The notes below the pieces were generated by a model. The model worked only from the letters and a program-made list of their open reading frames with translations. It ran no database searches and was not told where the DNA came from. From Aequoribacter sp049615385 (GTDB taxonomy: Bacteria; Pseudomonadota; Gammaproteobacteria; Pseudomonadales; Halieaceae): DNA of 64,000 nt. Made by a program: the position numbers and the translations under genes. The stretch lies in assembly GCF_049615385.1 (NCBI RefSeq), contig NZ_JBMZFL010000002.1, one strand, 5' to 3'. This document shows positions 60,435 to 64,000 of the stretch, one piece after another; within the stretch, counting starts at the first letter, position 1; every line of letters begins with the position of its first letter.

Positions 60435-62270
60435 GTGCCTATTCGTAAACCGTTGTCCGTTATTCTGGGTTTGGCTTTTGTATCTGCAACGTATGCTCTG
60501 CAGGCCGACACAACATTAGGGCTAGAAGAGGTTACCGTTGTAGCTAATCGCGTTGCTAATGAGGACTCGGCCACCAGTGCCGCCACCCTAGCGACCGCTT
60601 TGCGCTATGATCCGGGCGTTGACGTACAGTCCCGGGGTCTGGCTGAAGGGCAGGCCGATCTGGTGATTCGGGGTGCCAGCTTTGAGAGCGCGGCTATCAG
60701 TGTCGGTGCGGTAAGTATTCGCGATCCGCAAACGGGGCACTATTTACTGGAGCTACCTATCGACCCCGATTTTCTGAGCGAGCCTTCTTTGGCTTTGGGC
60801 AGTGATGGCGTCCTTGTTGCCCAAAATGCGACCATCGGCGCTGTAGCCTATACGCTGAAGCCTATTGAGCAGCGGGCACAGCTGCGAGGCGCCTGGGGTG
60901 ATGATCGTTTAAGCTATCAGAGCCTAAGCTTGGCTTCGGTGGTGCAGTTAAACGAGGCAGATATAGGGGTTCGAGTCGCTGCGACACGCTCATCGAGCGA
61001 CGGCAGTGTGGCGAATGGCGATCATGATTTCGAGCGACTTAATGTTGCCCTGCAGCGCCGCACAGATTTCTCGCAATCGGACCTGATACTGGCGCATCAA
61101 GATAAATTTTTGGGATGGCCTGGCGCTTATACGGGCTTTGCGTCACTGCCCGAAACCGATCACACTAAAACGTCTTTGTTACTGCTAAATCATCGTCAGG
61201 CGACAAACGCGGGTTGGTACGCTATTAGCGCTTATCACCGAAGCTTAGATGACGATTACGACTTTGATCGCCGCACCAAGGAGGCGGGCGCGGCCGGATC
61301 ATTTGATCATAAAACGCGCAACTGGGGTTTGGGCTTGCGGGGTCAAACAGATTTGGCAGGTGTTAATTATGAGTATGCGGTGCAACATCAAGCCGATGAG
61401 TTGGTTCGCTCTACCGATTTGACCGAGGGTTCTTTTCGTTCGCGACAATATATCAGCGCCGTACTTGCACCGACTTGGGAAGTATCTGGTCAGTCTGCCG
61501 ATTGGCGTTTTAAAGCGGGCGTGGTGTATCAAGATACATCTCGCAGCGAGCCCTTCTGGGGTGCTTTGGGTTCGGCGACTTGGATATCCAAAGACCTACC
61601 TTTGCGATTAAATTTTGATTACTCCGATAGCTCGCAAGTCCCAGGTTATACCGCGTTAAAGTCTCGTCCTGCTGGCCTGTTTGGCGGAAATGCGAATCTA
61701 GGTCGAGAAGAGTCCGCGCAGTGGTCAACCACTCTTACTTACTTGCCGGTGTTAGGAGAGTTCTCGGCCTCATTGTTTAAGCGATCGGACGACGACTTGG
61801 TCGATTGGACCTACAGTACGAATCAGCCCAGTGCTCGGCAAGCGAATGCAGTTGACTTAGATGTCAAAGGCGTCGAGGTCTTCTGGCGCGCAAACGCGGG
61901 CGACTTTACTTGGGTCCTTGGCTGGACTCATTTAAATAAAAATGCCAATTATGGGTCGGCTCTGGTCGACGCCAGCTATTACGCTTTGAATTATGCTAAG
62001 CAACGGCTCACTGCCGCTGTGACGTGGCGAATGGGTGATCAATGGCAGGTCAAATTCGACAACGAATACCGGCGCCAAGCGGAAAACCCTTTACGGATTG
62101 GGTCGGATGCGGCCTACTTTGGCTCGGTATCTTTGGTCTATTCGCCGGTTGATGTGCTCGAGCTGGCGTTGGTCGTTGATAATGTCAGTGACGAAGACTT
62201 TCAGCGCTTTCCGGGCTCACCGGCAGCTCGTCGTAGCGCGAGTTTACAAGTCACGCTTGGGTTGCTTTGA
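60435..62270 (+). CDS. TonB-dependent receptor (BtuB-like size)
   Basis: 611 aa from GTG 60435, chosen because GGAG lies 5 bp upstream and the product then begins with the signal peptide PIRKPLSVILGLAFVSATYALQA. TonB box LEEVTVVANRV; plug DVQSRGLAEGQADLVIRGASFESAAISVGAVSIRDPQTGHY (in parts), which is less similar to siderophore receptors than the other two; C-terminal SLQVTLGLL. The WPGAYTGFASLPETDHTK segment is recalled from small vitamin- or cofactor-type receptors, a weak indication. No riboswitch is seen upstream. Ligand unknown. The tRNA gene follows. Confidence 0.88.
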   Translation: MPIRKPLSVILGLAFVSATYALQADTTLGLEEVTVVANRVANEDSATSAATLATALRYDPGVDVQSRGLAEGQADLVIRGASFESAAISVGAVSIRDPQTGHYLLELPIDPDFLSEPSLALGSDGVLVAQNATIGAVAYTLKPIEQRAQLRGAWGDDRLSYQSLSLASVVQLNEADIGVRVAATRSSSDGSVANGDHDFERLNVALQRRTDFSQSDLILAHQDKFLGWPGAYTGFASLPETDHTKTSLLLLNHRQATNAGWYAISAYHRSLDDDYDFDRRTKEAGAAGSFDHKTRNWGLGLRGQTDLAGVNYEYAVQHQADELVRSTDLTEGSFRSRQYISAVLAPTWEVSGQSADWRFKAGVVYQDTSRSEPFWGALGSATWISKDLPLRLNFDYSDSSQVPGYTALKSRPAGLFGGNANLGREESAQWSTTLTYLPVLGEFSASLFKRSDDDLVDWTYSTNQPSARQANAVDLDVKGVEVFWRANAGDFTWVLGWTHLNKNANYGSALVDASYYALNYAKQRLTAAVTWRMGDQWQVKFDNEYRRQAENPLRIGSDAAYFGSVSLVYSPVDVLELALVVDNVSDEDFQRFPGSPAARRSASLQVTLGLL

Positions 62271-62298
62271 AGCAAAAGACGCGTTCGAAGCCTTAAAA

Positions 62299-62375
62299 TG
62301 GTGGCCCCACCAGGACTTGAACCTGGGACCGATCGATTATGAGTCGAGCGCTCTAACCAACTGAGCTATAGGGCC
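62299..62375 (-). tRNA. tRNA with CAU anticodon (Ile2 or elongator Met)
   Basis: 77 nt including an encoded CCA. Acceptor GGCCCTA pairs with TGGGGCC (one T-G), D arm GCTC/GAGC, anticodon loop CTCATAA (anticodon CAT), T arm CCAGG/CCTGG with TTCAAGT. CAU could be Met or lysidine-modified Ile2. The GGCCC start and GGGGCC end are closer to E. coli Ile2 than to its elongator Met; a fMet identity is excluded by the paired first base. The first anticodon-stem pair (27-43) is C-U, a mismatch. It lies 28 bp after the rpoD stop on the same strand. Confidence 0.93.
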
Positions 62376-62403
62376 ATGAAGGGAGCGGCGATTATACGCC
62401 GCC

Positions 62404-64000
62404 TTAGTCGTCTAGGAAACTACGTAAGTAGTCGCTGCGCGTTGGATGCCGCAGTTTGCGAAGTGCCTTAGCCTCGATCTGACGGATACGCTCACGCGTC
62501 ACGTCAAACTGTTTGCCCACTTCTTCCAATGTGTGGTCTGTGTTCATGTCGATACCGAAGCGCATACGCAAAACCTTGGCCTCGCGCGCAGTCAGTCCCG
62601 CCAATACTTCGGTGGTTGCTTCCTGCAGGCCTTGACCGGTTGCAGAGTCTACCGGGGAGGCGATGGTTATGTCTTCGATAAAGTCACCTAAATGCGAATC
62701 TTCATCGTCACCAATGGGCGTTTCCATCGAGATCGGCTCTTTGGCAATCTTAAGCACTTTACGCACTTTGTCTTCAGGCATATCCATGCGCTCGCCCAAT
62801 TCTTCGGGCGTGGGCTCTCGGCCCATCTCTTGTAGCATCTGGCGCGAAATACGATTTAGCTTGTTGATCGTTTCGATCATGTGCACAGGAATACGAATGG
62901 TACGTGCTTGGTCGGCAATCGAGCGAGTGATGGCCTGACGGATCCACCAAGTTGCGTAGGTCGAGAATTTGTAGCCCCGGCGATACTCGAATTTATCGAC
63001 CGCTTTCATCAAGCCAATGTTGCCCTCTTGGATGAGATCCAGGAACTGCAGGCCGCGGTTTGTGTACTTTTTAGCGATCGAGATCACTAAGCGTAAGTTC
63101 GCTTCGACCATTTCTTTTTTGGCGCGACGAGCACGAGCTTCACCCATCGACATGCGACGGTTGATTTCCTTGATCTCGCTAACGCTCAGGCCGCTTTTCT
63201 CTTCTGTTGCGATAATTCGGCGCTGCAGGCGCATCAACGTGTCGCGATCGGCTTCGAGTTTCGCGGCGCGTTCTGGTGCTTTCTTGATTAGGTCGTCCAG
63301 CCATGCCTCGTTGGTTTCGTTGCCAACAAAGCTGTCGATAAATGCTTTTCTCGGCACGCTGCAGTGGCGAACGCAAATCGTCATGATCTCGCGCTCTTGC
63401 GTGCGGACTTCTTGAAGCACATCGCGTGCCATATCGAGTAGCGGATCAAATACACGAGGCGTCAGCTTAAAGAACTTGAATACCTCGCCAAGCTTGTCCA
63501 GCTCTTTAAGGGTCACCTTGCTCTGGCGGCCTTTTTCGGCGAGTGCTTTCTCGGTCTTTTCCCACTGCTTGCGCAATTCTTTAAAGCGCTTTGCTGCCTC
63601 TACGGGGTCTGGACCAGAGTCACCTTCTTCATCGTCACCGCTTGCTTCGTTGGCGGCTGCGACTTCTGCTGCGGTGGGCACCTCGTCGGCAGGATCCAAA
63701 TAGCCCACCATCACATCGCCCAACCGGCGCTCTTCTTGCGTGACTTGGGCGTACTCGTTCAGTACGTGCTCGACGGCGCCGGGGTAGTGCGCTAGGGCCG
63801 CCATTAACTCACGGATGCCCTCTTCGATGCGCTTGGCGATTACAATTTCGCCTTCGCGGGTAAGCAGTTCTACCGTACCCATTTCGCGCATGTACATACG
63901 GACTGGGTCAGTCGTTCGGCCTGCTTCCGTTTCTACCGCAGCCAGTGCGGCCGCGGCCTCGGCCGCAGCGATATCGTCGGCAGAGCTAACGCCTTCGGTC
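62404..64000 (-). CDS. rpoD: RNA polymerase primary sigma factor (right end cut)
   Basis: Sigma 70 directs RNA polymerase to housekeeping promoters. The frame is open to the window edge; the ATG at 63897 is internal because TTDPVRMYMREMGTVELLTREGE (region 1.2) reads through it. Only region 1.1 is missing or partial. Seen: an acidic non-conserved region (EASGDDEEGDSGPDP), region 2 NLRLVISIAKKYTNRGLQFLDLIQEGNIGLMKAVDKFEYRRGYKFSTYATWWIRQAITRSIADQARTIR (in parts), region 3, and region 4.2 helix-turn-helix TLEEVGKQFDVTRERIRQIEAKALRKLRHP. The tRNA(CAU) lies downstream. Confidence 0.97.
   Translation of the reverse strand, partial: TEGVSSADDIAAAEAAAALAAVETEAGRTTDPVRMYMREMGTVELLTREGEIVIAKRIEEGIRELMAALAHYPGAVEHVLNEYAQVTQEERRLGDVMVGYLDPADEVPTAAEVAAANEASGDDEEGDSGPDPVEAAKRFKELRKQWEKTEKALAEKGRQSKVTLKELDKLGEVFKFFKLTPRVFDPLLDMARDVLQEVRTQEREIMTICVRHCSVPRKAFIDSFVGNETNEAWLDDLIKKAPERAAKLEADRDTLMRLQRRIIATEEKSGLSVSEIKEINRRMSMGEARARRAKKEMVEANLRLVISIAKKYTNRGLQFLDLIQEGNIGLMKAVDKFEYRRGYKFSTYATWWIRQAITRSIADQARTIRIPVHMIETINKLNRISRQMLQEMGREPTPEELGERMDMPEDKVRKVLKIAKEPISMETPIGDDEDSHLGDFIEDITIASPVDSATGQGLQEATTEVLAGLTAREAKVLRMRFGIDMNTDHTLEEVGKQFDVTRERIRQIEAKALRKLRHPTRSDYLRSFLDD

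Overview
The window looks like chromosomal DNA of a marine, Gram-negative, aerobic gammaproteobacterium, probably from the Pseudomonadales/Cellvibrionales neighbourhood. This placement is inferred from the gene set: yqiB-cpdA-parE next to tolC, a CAU-anticodon tRNA beside rpoD, a PA3496-type small protein beside an HdfR-like LysR regulator, an OprC-type copper receptor, an Mrp-type cation/proton antiporter operon, and four TonB-dependent receptors. No phage, insertion sequence, CRISPR array or rRNA was seen. Both ends cut a gene: glnE on the left, rpoD on the right.

Layout. 1-9 kb: glnE, ilvE, a lipase-like hydrolase, then glycosyltransferase - methyltransferase - alpha/alpha-toroid protein, a facing methyltransferase, waaA (Kdo transferase) and tolC. 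This resembles the lipopolysaccharide-core locus of related bacteria with the usual core genes replaced by a four-gene set of unknown product. 9-13 kb: yqiB, cpdA, parE, yceI, with a near-consensus CRP/Vfr-type site before yqiB-cpdA, which would let cAMP control its own phosphodiesterase. 13-24 kb: an eight-haem TPR cytochrome, a glycosyltransferase/PAP2 phosphatase pair, a glutamine amidotransferase gene broken by a 23-bp tandem duplication, a glyoxalase, a LytTR two-component pair, a K+ channel, a RimK-like ATP-grasp gene split between two frames, and a methyltransferase. 24-29 kb: OprC-type copper receptor, ogt and alkA-like alkylation repair, and the formaldehyde-detoxification pair fghA-frmA.

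29-37 kb is the most distinctive accessory block: a flavin-dependent tryptophan-type halogenase and a sulfotransferase on the minus strand, divergent from a large TonB-dependent receptor and an S9 peptidase on the plus strand, with a CRP-like site in the shared promoter region. 37-44 kb: amine oxidase-like flavoprotein with a small lipoprotein, LysR regulator, shikimate kinase, orphan GcvT, amidase and FAH-type hydrolase. 44-51 kb: a TonB receptor facing a Tat-exported PhoD phosphatase, then a BaeS/BaeR-like kinase and regulator with a Spy-like chaperone; a shared 18-bp motif precedes both the kinase gene and spy. 51-59 kb: purU and a nine-gene Mrp operon whose order (E-F-G, fused D/E-B, C, D, then two more D-like subunits) follows the Mbh hydrogenase-type module and has no MrpA. 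59-64 kb: SDR oxidoreductase, a fourth TonB receptor, tRNA(CAU) and rpoD.

Starts were moved from the longest open frame where a ribosome-binding site, signal peptide or family length favoured a later codon. Homology statements come from recognising motifs and remembered family sequences; no search was run.
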